Below, one piece after another: positions 27,503-36,050 of a stretch of 64,000 bases of DNA (within the stretch, counting starts at the first letter, position 1; every line of letters starts with the position of its first letter). Source of the DNA: Smaragdicoccus niigatensis DSM 44881 = NBRC 103563 (GTDB taxonomy: Bacteria; Actinomycetota; Actinomycetes; Mycobacteriales; Mycobacteriaceae); assembly GCF_000380645.1 (NCBI RefSeq), contig NZ_AQXZ01000018.1, positions 806,001 to 870,000 of the forward strand, read 5' to 3'. The notes under the pieces are model-generated. The model saw only the letters and a list, made by a program, of their open reading frames with translations, had not been told where the DNA came from and did no database searches. Position numbers and translations under genes: made by a program.

Positions 27503-30500
27503 ATGCGCCAGTTGCTGACCGCGAGTCAATTCTTCGTCATGCGTGCTCCACTGCTGCCGCTGGAAGAATTAGAAGGGCTGCGCACAGATCCGACGTATTG
27601 GCGCACGCTGGTGTCGCGGCCCGCGGTCCGTGAAGCGCTGTACCTTGCCTCGCCCGGATTGATGCGGCGCGTGGCGGCGGGCGAGCCCGACGACCGGATG
27701 ATCGCCTCGGTGACGGCGTATCTGGTCCGGATGTGCACCCGCTCAACGCCGTTCGGACTGTTCGCGGGCTGCTCATTGGGCGTGACGGGAGACGAGACGG
27801 CATTGGCGGTCGACGGTCCGGAGGGCACAAACCGACACAGTCGACCAGACACTGAGGTTCTGACGCTGCTCGTCGAGAGGCTGATCGCGGACGCCTCGAC
27901 GCGACCGCTGATGGAAGTGGAACCCAACTCGAGTCGCTATCACACGGCGGGTGGCTTGCGGCTCATCGAAAGCCGGCTTCGAGACGGACGCCGCACGCAC
28001 CATCTGGTGGTCGTCGAGGAGGACACGGCCTTGCAATGTGCGCTGGAAGCCGCTGCGGATGGGTGTTTGGTGGAAAAGGTTGTCGACGCGGTCATGCGGC
28101 ACGCCGAGGTGGATGTCGACGAGGCGCGCGACTACGTCGACGCCCTGATCGACGCCAAGGTACTGACCCCGGTGGCCGAGCCGGCAGTGACGGGACCCGA
28201 ACCGCTGACGCACGTGCTGGCGTCTCTCCGAGAGAACGGCTTCACGGAAACGACCGAGGCATTGGAGCGGATATCGAACGAGCTCGCTGATCTCGATGCC
28301 GCCGGAATCGGCAACCCGATCGAGGTCTACGAAGCCCCGACGGCGACTCTCCTCGAACTGGCGGGTGGTGGCGACGACGCTCGGCTGATCCAGGTGGATC
28401 TGCACCGGGCGGGATCTGGTTTGACGCTCGGGCCGGACACCATGCGACGTCTCACGGAAGGCGCGGAGCTGCTCCACCGGGTGTCCCCGAGGCGTGAGGA
28501 TGCCGCGCTGGCCCGATTCACGACCGAATTCGCAGCTCGCTATGAAAGTCGCGAAGTCCCGCTGATGGAGGCGCTCGACGAGGAGATGGGAGTCGGGTTC
28601 GACCGGTCGGCGCATCCCGCGGCCGACGAATCCCCGCTGTTGGCCGGGATCGACCTGGGCGGTGATGCCGCCGAGTCGTCGTTCACCGCGCGTGACTCAG
28701 TTCTGCTCGACCTGTTGATCCGCACACTTGCGAGCGACACGGGCCGCCTCGAGCTGGACCCACCGACAGTCGCACGACTCGAGACAGCCGAGAGCTCGTT
28801 GCCGCTGCCCGACGCGTTCGCGGTCTTCGCCAATCTGCTCGACGACGCAGTGGAAATCGAGGGCGTCCGGGGCCCGTCCGGCGCTGAGCTTCTGGGACGT
28901 TTCTGCCATGGTGATCCGCGGCTGGCCGAGGCGGTGAAAAGCCATCTGCGCGCGGAGGAGACGCTTGCGCCCGGTGTCGTGTTTCCGGAAATCATTCACC
29001 TGCCGGAAGGACGCGTCGGCAACGTACTGGCCCGACCCGTCTTGCGTGACTATGAATTGATCCTGCTGGGTCGTTCCGGTGCGCCGGCGGATCACCAGAT
29101 CAGCGTTGATGAGTTGACGGTCCGCCTCGACGGCGACCGGGTAGTCCTGTTCAGCCCGCGGCTCAACGCCGAAGTCCGGCCACGGCTCACCACTGCGCAC
29201 AATCCGGCGTGGCGTGGCTTCGGCGTGTATCGGTTCCTCACCGCGCTGCGGAACCAGGGAGTAGCGGCCTGGAGTAGTTGGGATTGGGGTGCGCTGTCGA
29301 CGTCGCCGACGCTGCCTCGGGTCAGCGCCGGTGACGTCGTGTTCGCCCGGGCCCGCTGGCGACTATCTGCCGAGGAAATCGGCAGCGTGACGGGACCAGA
29401 GCCCATGGCCGGATGGTCTGCGCTCGCCCGCAGCCGTGGTGTCCCGCGCGAACTGCTCGTCGTCGACAATGACAACCGCCTCTATGTCGACACGACCAGC
29501 GCGTCGCTCACCGCGATGGCGGCCAAGACGTTGCGCGGACGAAAGACAGCAGTTCTCGAGGAGGTTCTTTCCTCACGCGTCGCGGTCGGTCCGCAAGGAC
29601 ATTTCGCACACGAATTGATCGTCCCGTTTGTTCGCCGCCGAGAACCTGCTTCACTCCCCCGGCCAAACGTTCACGTCGAGATCCGTCGGAGCTTCGCCCC
29701 CGGCTCCGAGTGGCTGTATCTCAAGATCTACACGGGCACTGCGTCGGCCGACAGAATCCTGACCGACACCATGGGACCTGTGATCGCCCGGCTTCGCGAG
29801 TCCGGAGTGATCGATCACTGGTTTTTCCTGCGCTACGCCGACCCCGAGCACCATCTTCGAATCAGATTGCACGGCAACCCTTCTGCACTGCAGAGCGAGG
29901 CCCTGCCAGCGTTGACGGACGCTCTCGCGCCGCGGCTCGACGATCGAACGGTGTGGAACGTCGTGGTCGACACGTACCACCGCGAGGTCGAGCGCTACGG
30001 CGGCGACGCCGGCATTGCACTGGCTGAGCAGATTCACGGCGTCGACAGCGATGCGGAGGTGCAGGTGCTGGGCATGCTCGAAGGCGACGAAGCGGCGGAC
30101 GCCCGCTGGAAGCTGTGCCTGTACGCGACCGATCGGTTATTGGCCGACGCTGGGTTCGATCTACCGGCGCGGCGTGAGTGGGCGAGAACCGGTGCCGCCG
30201 GATACCGCACGGAATACCCCGAAGCCCCCAACCTGGACCCGAGTATCGGGCAGCGCTGGCGCGTCGAGCGCGCAGACCTCACCCGGCTGCTCGACGACGC
30301 AACCCCGCATCCCTACGAAGCGGGTCGCGAAGTCTTCCGTCAGCGATCTGCGCGGCTTGCGCCGTTGCTTGCCGAGCTGTCCGAGCGCGCCCGGAGCGGG
30401 TTGTTGACGGCGCCATTCCAGGACATCGTGCGCAGCTTCAGCCACCTCAACGCGATTCGCCTACTGCGGTCGGCCGCGCGCACCCACGAGCTGGTTCTCC

Positions 30501-30559
30501 TGAACTTCCTCGATCGCCACTACGGCAGTCTGATCGCCCGAACGCGAGTCTCACCATGA
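27503..30559 (+). CDS. lanB: Full-length class I lanthipeptide dehydratase
   Basis: 1018 residues. The N-terminal glutamylation domain (to about residue 690) begins 'LLTASQFFVMRAPLLP' and has 'RSTPFGLFAG' at 80-89. The C-terminal elimination domain (SpaB_C, about 720-1010) has 'FAPGSEWLYLKIYTG' and 'FLRYADPEHHLRIRL'. The enzyme uses glutamyl-tRNA to glutamylate Ser/Thr in the precursor and then eliminates glutamate to give dehydroalanine/dehydrobutyrine. Both domains are in one chain, unlike the split enzymes of thiopeptide clusters. The stop overlaps the lanC start (ATGA). Confidence 0.93.
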   Translation: MRQLLTASQFFVMRAPLLPLEELEGLRTDPTYWRTLVSRPAVREALYLASPGLMRRVAAGEPDDRMIASVTAYLVRMCTRSTPFGLFAGCSLGVTGDETALAVDGPEGTNRHSRPDTEVLTLLVERLIADASTRPLMEVEPNSSRYHTAGGLRLIESRLRDGRRTHHLVVVEEDTALQCALEAAADGCLVEKVVDAVMRHAEVDVDEARDYVDALIDAKVLTPVAEPAVTGPEPLTHVLASLRENGFTETTEALERISNELADLDAAGIGNPIEVYEAPTATLLELAGGGDDARLIQVDLHRAGSGLTLGPDTMRRLTEGAELLHRVSPRREDAALARFTTEFAARYESREVPLMEALDEEMGVGFDRSAHPAADESPLLAGIDLGGDAAESSFTARDSVLLDLLIRTLASDTGRLELDPPTVARLETAESSLPLPDAFAVFANLLDDAVEIEGVRGPSGAELLGRFCHGDPRLAEAVKSHLRAEETLAPGVVFPEIIHLPEGRVGNVLARPVLRDYELILLGRSGAPADHQISVDELTVRLDGDRVVLFSPRLNAEVRPRLTTAHNPAWRGFGVYRFLTALRNQGVAAWSSWDWGALSTSPTLPRVSAGDVVFARARWRLSAEEIGSVTGPEPMAGWSALARSRGVPRELLVVDNDNRLYVDTTSASLTAMAAKTLRGRKTAVLEEVLSSRVAVGPQGHFAHELIVPFVRRREPASLPRPNVHVEIRRSFAPGSEWLYLKIYTGTASADRILTDTMGPVIARLRESGVIDHWFFLRYADPEHHLRIRLHGNPSALQSEALPALTDALAPRLDDRTVWNVVVDTYHREVERYGGDAGIALAEQIHGVDSDAEVQVLGMLEGDEAADARWKLCLYATDRLLADAGFDLPARREWARTGAAGYRTEYPEAPNLDPSIGQRWRVERADLTRLLDDATPHPYEAGREVFRQRSARLAPLLAELSERARSGLLTAPFQDIVRSFSHLNAIRLLRSAARTHELVLLNFLDRHYGSLIARTRVSP

Positions 30560-31689
30560 CTTGGCGTGGCTTGCTGCGCGGTGAGGAACGGCAACGAGCG
30601 GTTGGAGTCGCCGCCGATATCGGTGCGCGGTTACGAGCGCTGAATATGAATGAGCTGAATCCGGGGCTCTGCGAAGGATCAGCCGGGATCGCACTTGCGC
30701 TCATGTATTTGGACCGAGTTAGTGGCGGTGATGGTTCGGACGCTGACGAGTTTCTGGGCGCGGCCTACGAATCCGTCAGCGCGAATCCTGGTTCCGTAGG
30801 AGCCGGCCTCGCGAACGGGATATCCGGAATCGGCTGGGTCGGAGCGCATTTCGACCGGTTGGCGGGGACCCCGGCGGAATCCGGCGGCGACATGGATCAT
30901 CTCCTGCTCCCCGTGCTCGAAGAAGGTGCGTGGCCCGGACCGTGGGAACTGTTCTATGGCTTGATCGGCGTCGGGGCGTATGCGCTGGAAGCGGGCAGTT
31001 CGAGCTGCCTTGCTCGGGTGCTCGAACGACTGGCTGAGGTTCCCGATGAAGACGGCGAGTGGGTCACCGACACTGTCCGGCTGTTTGGGCCGGAATCCGG
31101 TCGGCCCCCGCGATACCTCGACCTCGGGATGGCGCATGGCGTGCCCGGCGCCCTTGCGTTGTGCAGTGCGGCGGCCGGTCTTGGAAGTGCCCGGGGAGCC
31201 CTGCTGGCTGAATCGGCGGCAAAGTGCCTGCTCGCTCACGAGTTTCCGCCTGACCCGTTGAGTCGCTACCCGGCGGTGGTCGAACCGGGCGAGACTCCGA
31301 GGCCGACCCATCTGGCGTGGTGCTACGGGGACGCGAGCGTGGCGGTAGCACTTGCCGCCGGAGGGGCAGTGCTGTCGGAAGCCGCCACTCGTGCCGCGAA
31401 GGCAGCAGCGGCCCGGACGTTCGAACAGTCGGGAGTCGTTGATCTGGGCCTGTGCCACGGAACCGCAGGGGTCGCACAAACGATGGGCCGTCTGGCCTGC
31501 CTCGACGAGTCCGTCGCACCCGCTGCGCGAGCCTGGGCGGTCCGATTGTTGGGTGAAGCCGAGGCGGGAAAGTTGCCCGGGGAGCCGGGATTCCTCACCG
31601 GCCAGGCGGGTGTCGCTCTTGCCCTCCTCGCCGCCGCCGCGGACGAGGACCCCGGCTGGGATCGGTGCTTGTTGCTGTCGTCTGGTTAA
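30556..31689 (+). CDS. lanC: Lanthionine synthetase C-like cyclase
   Basis: 377 residues. The seven-repeat alpha-toroid signatures 'GLCEGSAGIALA', 'GLANGISGIGWV', 'GMAHGVPGALA', 'GLCHGTAGVAQ' and 'FLTGQAGVALAL' are present, and the zinc ligands are Cys256 in 'WCYG' and Cys300-His301 in 'CHG'. The enzyme catalyses Michael addition of cysteine thiols to dehydro-residues, closing lanthionine rings. The ATG at 30556 overlaps the lanB stop by 4 bp; longer in-frame forms would run inside lanB. Confidence 0.93.
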   Translation: MTWRGLLRGEERQRAVGVAADIGARLRALNMNELNPGLCEGSAGIALALMYLDRVSGGDGSDADEFLGAAYESVSANPGSVGAGLANGISGIGWVGAHFDRLAGTPAESGGDMDHLLLPVLEEGAWPGPWELFYGLIGVGAYALEAGSSSCLARVLERLAEVPDEDGEWVTDTVRLFGPESGRPPRYLDLGMAHGVPGALALCSAAAGLGSARGALLAESAAKCLLAHEFPPDPLSRYPAVVEPGETPRPTHLAWCYGDASVAVALAAGGAVLSEAATRAAKAAAARTFEQSGVVDLGLCHGTAGVAQTMGRLACLDESVAPAARAWAVRLLGEAEAGKLPGEPGFLTGQAGVALALLAAAADEDPGWDRCLLLSSG

Positions 31690-31705
31690 AGGGTTTCGAC
31701 AAGAA

Positions 31706-31746
31706 ACCGCCGCCCACAACCTTCAGCGGTGGTCATGGACGGCGGT
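31706..31746. terminator. Possible bidirectional hairpin between lanC and lanA
   Basis: ACCGCCG (31706-31712) pairs with CGGCGGT (31740-31746), and a nested ACCGC/GCGGT pair (31706-31710 with 31726-31730) is an alternative fold. There is no T-run. It lies between the ends of two convergent genes, where a terminator would be expected. Confidence 0.35.
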
Positions 31747-31766
31747 AGTCGGAGACGGTGTCACTC

Positions 31767-31943
31767 TTACCAAGAAGACGACGACCGAGGACACGCGTAG
31801 GTTGCGCACCTGTCCGAAGTCGCACAGCCGGAGCCGTGGTCCGAGAATGCCCGGCCACCGTGCGCGGTCTTCAGCTCGTCAGCCGTCAGGGTGCGGATGC
31901 TGCTGCGACGCAGGGCCAGTTTGGTGTCTTTGTTGGTGTTCAT
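31767..31943 (-). CDS. lanA: Lanthipeptide precursor peptide (LanA)
   Basis: 58 residues, ATG at 31943 with AAGGAG 6 nt upstream. The leader (residues 1-30) contains 'IRTLTADELKTAHGG', a double-glycine leader end. The core (residues 31-58) is rich in Ser, Thr and Cys: three Cys at core positions 10, 16 and 21, Thr/Ser at 4, 8, 12, 13 and 18 upstream of them, and four consecutive Ser before a C-terminal Trp. Ring candidates are Ser4-Cys10, Thr12 or Ser13-Cys16 and Thr18-Cys21. It is convergent with the lanTBC operon, so it has its own promoter. Confidence 0.88.
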   Translation of the reverse strand: MNTNKDTKLALRRSSIRTLTADELKTAHGGRAFSDHGSGCATSDRCATYACPRSSSSW

Positions 31944-32120
31944 GAGTGTCTCCTTGTGGGGGCCAAGTCGACGCTGCCAATCGTCGGAAGCGCCTACACG
32001 CAATGGTGTGGCGTGGCGGAACCCCCTGCCAGGGACCCTGGGGTTAGGTCTTGCCCACCCTGCGGGGGCTGCATGCCAACGCCGCGGCAGCAAGCTCCGA
32101 ACGCGCTACATTCGAGTTCT

Positions 32121-32873
32121 ATGGTTACGCCTGCTGCGTCATTAGCTCTCTGGACCGCCGAGTGGCGGTCCGGTCGCTGTGCGCCCGATGACGTCGTCGA
32201 TGCGATGCGGGCCTGGACGCCCCGACACACGATCCTGGCCGGTCATCGCAACGCGACGACCGAGTTCGGCCTGCCGATGGTCGACACCATCGACCCCGCT
32301 CTCCCCATGCTGCTCAAGATTCTGCGCGCGGGTAAGCCGGTCCGGTACGTGCGTCCCGTTCCCGGCGATCCGCGCGGACTTCCGCCGGGTGGTGATTTCG
32401 CGGTCGCGGCGATGGAAATCGGCGAGGGACTCATCGCCGGCGACGTCGGCACCGTGCCCGTCGTGTCGACTGACTCGATCGCGTGGCGGGTCTACTACGT
32501 GGGCGATGTGGCCGTCCCGGATTTCCTGTCCAATGACAGCCTGCTGGACGCCGAAGTCCGCATGGACGAGGCAATTTCAGCGACGACTGTCGCCATGGCG
32601 AAGACCATGGCCGCGCGGGACTGGCGCACGACGTCGAATGTGCGCGACCTCGTCCAGTCGGAATTGGCCGAGTCGACCATGCACGACCTACCGCCGTCGA
32701 TGCCCGTGCGCGCCCAGCGGATTCTGCGCAAGGCCGATCACGTCGCCGCGATCCTGACTGTTGCGCAGAACCACTTCCCCGAACTGTTCGCCGTCCCGAT
32801 TCAGGATCTGCGGACGCAGGTGAGAGTCGCTCAACTGGTCGCCATTCACACCGCGCTGGCCGGGTCGCCTTAG
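32121..32873 (+). CDS. Conserved-looking hypothetical protein
   Basis: 250 residues, ATG at 32121. I do not recognise a family. It is a soluble, slightly acidic protein starting 'ASLALWTAEWRSGRCAPDDV', with 'VRYVRPVPGDPRGLPPGGDF' in the middle and a helical C-terminus ('RAQRILRKADHVAAILTVAQ'). No transmembrane or metal motif is visible. It begins 177 bp from the lanA start in divergent orientation, so the two may share a promoter region; a role in the lanthipeptide system is unsupported. Confidence 0.7.
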   Translation: MVTPAASLALWTAEWRSGRCAPDDVVDAMRAWTPRHTILAGHRNATTEFGLPMVDTIDPALPMLLKILRAGKPVRYVRPVPGDPRGLPPGGDFAVAAMEIGEGLIAGDVGTVPVVSTDSIAWRVYYVGDVAVPDFLSNDSLLDAEVRMDEAISATTVAMAKTMAARDWRTTSNVRDLVQSELAESTMHDLPPSMPVRAQRILRKADHVAAILTVAQNHFPELFAVPIQDLRTQVRVAQLVAIHTALAGSP

Positions 32874-32882
32874 CCGAGCTGG

Positions 32883-33575
32883 CTAGCTGCCTTCGAGCAC
32901 CGACACGACCTTCTTGGCGGTCGCCTTCGCCGACTGCGGGTTCTGGCCGGTCACGAGACGGCCGTCGACGACGACATTGGGGACGAACGGCACGAGGGCC
33001 TTCTCGTACAGGGCACCGCGCTTTTTCATCTCTTCCTCGACGTTGTACGGCACGAGCTTGTCGACGCGGGCCACCACTTCCTCGGTCCACGCGAACCCGG
33101 TCAGCTTGCGCCCCGCCACGAGCAGGTTTCCATCGGAAAGCTGGGTGTTGAGCAAACCGCAGTAGCCGTGGCACACCGAGGACACGACACCGCCGTTCTC
33201 CCAGATTTCGCGCGTGATGCGCTGCAGGCCTTCGCTGTCCGGGAAGTCGTACATGACGGCGTGACCCCCGGTGAAGTAGATCGCGTCGTAGTCCGCCGGA
33301 TTGATCTCGTCGGGCGACTTGGTGTTCTCGAGCAGCGCCATCCGGGCGGGATCGGCCTCCCATTCCTTCGCCGTCTTGTCGACGTTCGGGAACTTCAGCG
33401 ATCGCGGCTCGAGCGGGGACAGCCCGCCCTTGGGACTGACGATGTGCTGCTCGTAACCCGCCTTCTCGAAGACGTGCCAGGCGTGCGTCAGCTCCGACAG
33501 CCACAGGCCGGTCGGGTGCGATGGGTCGTCGTAGTGGTCGACGTTGGTGACGACGTGCAGGATTCGCTTGGTCAT
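32883..33575 (-). CDS. DJ-1/PfpI superfamily protein (type 1 glutamine amidotransferase-like)
   Basis: 230 residues from the ATG at 33575. The nucleophile elbow 'VSSVCHGYCGLLN' carries the catalytic Cys followed by His, and 'HPTGLWLSELTHAWHVF' supplies the acidic residue found in Hsp31-type glyoxalase III/deglycase-like members. 'IYFTGGHAVMYDFPDS' is also characteristic. It probably detoxifies reactive aldehydes such as methylglyoxal or acts as a stress chaperone. It ends 9 bp from the hypothetical gene on the other strand. Confidence 0.87.
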   Translation of the reverse strand: MTKRILHVVTNVDHYDDPSHPTGLWLSELTHAWHVFEKAGYEQHIVSPKGGLSPLEPRSLKFPNVDKTAKEWEADPARMALLENTKSPDEINPADYDAIYFTGGHAVMYDFPDSEGLQRITREIWENGGVVSSVCHGYCGLLNTQLSDGNLLVAGRKLTGFAWTEEVVARVDKLVPYNVEEEMKKRGALYEKALVPFVPNVVVDGRLVTGQNPQSAKATAKKVVSVLEGS

Positions 33576-33611
33576 GTTCTCAGGCTTACCCAATTCCCTA
33601 GAATCGAGAAG

Positions 33612-33926
33612 ATGGGCACGCTGGTCTTTCTCACGATTCCGGGTTTGGTCTTGCTGCTGATCTCCCTGGCTTTCGTGGAAGTGGGCTTCAATCGACTCAG
33701 CGGCAGACGGGTCCTGCCCTGGCAGCGGCACCGATCCGGTTCACCCGTCTCGGCTGCGGGCTTCGAGCAGATCACCGCATTCTTCCAAGGCAGCAAGAAC
33801 ATTGAGTTCGAGCAACGGCTGACCACACTCATGCACCGAGACGACGCGGAAACCGGAGCACCGCCCAGAGACGAGGTCGACCTTCGAACCGGAGCAGCCC
33901 GGCTCGTCGACCGGACCTCGTTCTAA
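33612..33926 (+). CDS. DUF6191 family small membrane protein
   Basis: 104 residues, ATG at 33612. One N-terminal transmembrane helix ('VFLTIPGLVLLLISLAFVEV') is followed by 'VLPWQRHR', 'VSAAGFEQITAFF', 'RLTTLMHRDDAETGAPPRDEVDL', a pattern shared by the actinobacterial DUF6191 family. Function unknown. Its 3' end overlaps that of the convergent SDR gene by 4 bp. Confidence 0.75.
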   Translation: MGTLVFLTIPGLVLLLISLAFVEVGFNRLSGRRVLPWQRHRSGSPVSAAGFEQITAFFQGSKNIEFEQRLTTLMHRDDAETGAPPRDEVDLRTGAARLVDRTSF

Positions 33927-34648
33927 TTCTGAGTCGCGTCGATGACCTCGCCAGATCGTTCGTCGTAGCACCCGCGGGCGACATCAGCGACCACACGTGC
34001 GGTGTCGCTCCCTGAGTTCCATTCGGTGACGTTGTCCCACACCGGCATTGACGTCGTCAGGCCAGTCCGGACCAGCCCGGGAAGCACGTCGACGACGACG
34101 ACCCCAGTGTTCTGCAGTGCCGGCGCCAGTGACTCCGTGAGCGCGGTGAGCGCTCTTTTCGACACCGCGTATCCGGTGTAGCCGCCGGTCAGCGTGGCGG
34201 CCCGAGTTCGGCTGCCGAGATTGACGATGTGACCGCGACCCCGAGCGATCATCGCCGGCAAGACGGCGTGTGCCATGAGCATGGGCCCGCGGAGGTTGGT
34301 CTCGACAACGCGCCACGTCACGTCCGGGTCGGTCAGCCACAGCGGGGTCGGAGCTTCCTCCACGATCCCCGCACTGTTGACCAGTAGATCAATGGCGCCT
34401 AGCTGTTGTTCCGCGTGCATCATCACTCGCTCGATCGCGGCGTGATCGGTGACATCGATCGCGGCCGGCAGACACCGAGTGCCGAACTGCTCAGCGAGTT
34501 CGTCGGCGAGTTGGCGGACCTGGGCACCGGTCCGCGAGATGAGCACAAGAGCCATTCCCTCGGCAGCCAGGTTCGCTGCGATCGCACGCCCAATACCCCG
34601 ACCGGCTCCCGTCACGATGCCGACGCGGCCTCTCAGTGAATCCGTCAC
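33923..34648 (-). CDS. Short-chain dehydrogenase/reductase
   Basis: 241 residues, GTG start. Classical SDR motifs: cofactor loop 'IVTGAGRGIGRAIA' (TGxxxGIG), 'LLVNSAGIVEE' (NSAG), catalytic Ser in 'IVNLGSRTRAA' and Tyr-x3-Lys in 'GYTGYAVSKRAL'. An Arg after the second beta strand ('LISRTGAQV') suggests NADP preference. Substrate unknown. It is divergent from the following membrane protein gene with a 99 bp spacer. Confidence 0.88.
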   Translation of the reverse strand: MTDSLRGRVGIVTGAGRGIGRAIAANLAAEGMALVLISRTGAQVRQLADELAEQFGTRCLPAAIDVTDHAAIERVMMHAEQQLGAIDLLVNSAGIVEEAPTPLWLTDPDVTWRVVETNLRGPMLMAHAVLPAMIARGRGHIVNLGSRTRAATLTGGYTGYAVSKRALTALTESLAPALQNTGVVVVDVLPGLVRTGLTTSMPVWDNVTEWNSGSDTARVVADVARGCYDERSGEVIDATQN

Positions 34649-34747
34649 GGGCTCAAAAGTACTGCCACACAGTTTGAAAGGTCACTGCGTGGGAATTCTC
34701 AGCGTGCGCTCATTCGCTGAGTTTTCGCATCGAGAAGGTGGACGACA

Positions 34748-35227
34748 ATGTCGATAACAACAACCAAGGGAATCACCGTCGCCGGGTGGTGCTTGCTCGG
34801 CGCCGTGGCAGTGACCGTCGTGGCCAGCTTGTTGCCGTGGTACTCGATCACGATTTTCGGCCTCACCGCGACGGCCAACGCGTGGAACAGCTTCTGGTGG
34901 CTGCCGATCGTCGTGGCCATCGGAGTCGCGGTTGTCTACCTTCTCGGCGCGCTCAATGGAACGCGGCTGCCGCGCATGGCATTGCCGATCGCAGCCCTGA
35001 TCAGTTTCGTGCTGACTCTGATCATCCTGATCGACATCTTGGTCGAAGGCACCGACGCAGTGCGGCTGGGTGACTCCGGCCCGCTTGGCGGTGGCGACAC
35101 CCTGGCGTCATCGGGACCGTCGTTCGGACTCTTCCTCGCCCTGATCGCGACCGGCGCAATGACGTATTTCGCCGCGGTGGCCGCACGAGAAGGCGGAGCG
35201 AACCTGCCCTTCCGCTTCCGACGCTAG
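34748..35227 (+). CDS. Four-helix membrane protein, function unknown
   Basis: 159 residues with four hydrophobic helices (about 10-30, 45-68, 78-100 and 122-145) and a short basic C-terminus ('FRFRR'). Shine-Dalgarno GAAGGTGG precedes the ATG. No recognisable family motif. It is followed by a strong intrinsic terminator, so it is a single-gene transcript. Confidence 0.75.
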   Translation: MSITTTKGITVAGWCLLGAVAVTVVASLLPWYSITIFGLTATANAWNSFWWLPIVVAIGVAVVYLLGALNGTRLPRMALPIAALISFVLTLIILIDILVEGTDAVRLGDSGPLGGGDTLASSGPSFGLFLALIATGAMTYFAAVAAREGGANLPFRFRR

Positions 35228-35250
35228 CCTCGCGTTCACGCCTGCACCCA

Positions 35251-35277
35251 CCGCCGACCCCACTCCGGGGTCGGCGG
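35251..35277 (+). terminator. Intrinsic terminator
   Basis: Perfect 11-bp stem CCGCCGACCCC / GGGGTCGGCGG with a 5-nt loop (ACTCC), followed by TTTTG. It lies 23 bp after the membrane protein gene and insulates the Nit1C operon. Confidence 0.9.
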
Positions 35278-35346
35278 TTTTGTCCGTGCATAAGTGGTCC
35301 GAGTCGTTCCGTCAAACGGACGACACGGAATTGTTGTTTCGTGCGG

Positions 35347-35362
35347 GTTAATCATCCGAAAC
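35347..35362 (+). promoter_or_regulatory. GlnR-like binding box upstream of Nit1C operon
   Basis: GTTAA (35347-35351), 6 nt, GAAAC (35358-35362). The actinobacterial GlnR consensus is GTnAC-N6-GaAAC, so the site differs at one base. It lies 158 bp before the first Nit1C gene. Homologous genes in Mycobacterium smegmatis (MSMEG_0566-0572) are named nitrogen-starvation response genes, which fits GlnR control. Confidence 0.55.
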
Positions 35363-35420
35363 ATTACCGGGCGCCAATTATTACAACGGCAACCACCGCG
35401 AAACAATTCGGGAGTGAACT

Positions 35421-35447
35421 ATGAAGTGTCAGCGATGGGTCTGACAC
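35421..35447 (+). promoter_or_regulatory. Inverted repeat enclosing a 7-codon upstream ORF
   Basis: GTGTCAG (35426-35432) and CTGACAC (35441-35447) form a 7-bp inverted repeat with 8-nt spacing. The same bases hold a mini-ORF from ATG 35421 to TGA 35444 encoding MKCQRWV, preceded by GGGAG at 6 nt. It could be an operator, a leader-peptide attenuator, or chance; it is 74 bp before the first Nit1C gene. Confidence 0.35.
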
Positions 35448-35520
35448 ATCAGTTCGAGATTCGCAATGAATCCGCCCACCGCCACAGTTCGCGGAATTCA
35501 TTCCCACAGAGGAGATTACC

Positions 35521-36045
35521 ATGCCTGAATTCGACGACGCCATTTCCGAGAACATCAAGACCTCGCTCGCCGAGATTCCGCACCCCGCACTGCCCAAAGG
35601 CAGCAACATCTACGGCGGGACGAAGATCTTCCCGGACTACAAGGCCGAGAACGGCGAATCGTATTTCACCCTCGTTCATGGCATCGCGCACGAATCGTCG
35701 GTCAGCTTCGTCGCCGTTCTGCAGGCCACCCGAGCGCTCCGCAAGGGTTTCGAGTCGGCCATGTACTTCTACGGCCCCGGCGCCATCAACTGCCTGGCCA
35801 CACGCGGTTTTCCGACCACCGGCGACTCGGGCTTCCCGGGCGAGCAGAACATCAACAACGCACTCGAAACGTTCATCAAAGAAGGCGGGACGGTGTTCTG
35901 CTGCCGATTCGGCCTGGCGTTGCACGGCGGGCGCGAGGAAGACCTGATCGCGGGTGTCATTCCGGCGCACCCGCTCGACGTCCAGGACGCGCTCATCCAC
36001 TACGCCCGCAAGGGTGCCATCATCAATTCGACCTACATGGTGTGA
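35521..36045 (+). CDS. nitB: MSMEG_0572/Sll0783 family nitrogen-starvation response protein (Nit1C)
   Basis: 174 residues, Shine-Dalgarno GAGGAG 6 nt before the ATG. The sequence ('ALPKGSNIYGGTKIFPDY', 'FYGPGAINCLATRGFPTTGD', 'VFCCRFGLALHGGREEDLI') matches the MSMEG_0572/Sll0783 family. In Synechocystis, Sll0783 is strongly induced by nitrogen starvation and needed for polyhydroxybutyrate accumulation; in Pseudomonas fluorescens NCIMB 11764 the cluster is tied to cyanide assimilation. Biochemical function unknown. First gene of an eight-gene operon; its TGA overlaps a possible GTG start of the nitrilase. Confidence 0.88.
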   Translation: MPEFDDAISENIKTSLAEIPHPALPKGSNIYGGTKIFPDYKAENGESYFTLVHGIAHESSVSFVAVLQATRALRKGFESAMYFYGPGAINCLATRGFPTTGDSGFPGEQNINNALETFIKEGGTVFCCRFGLALHGGREEDLIAGVIPAHPLDVQDALIHYARKGAIINSTYMV

Positions 36046-36050
36046 CCCTG

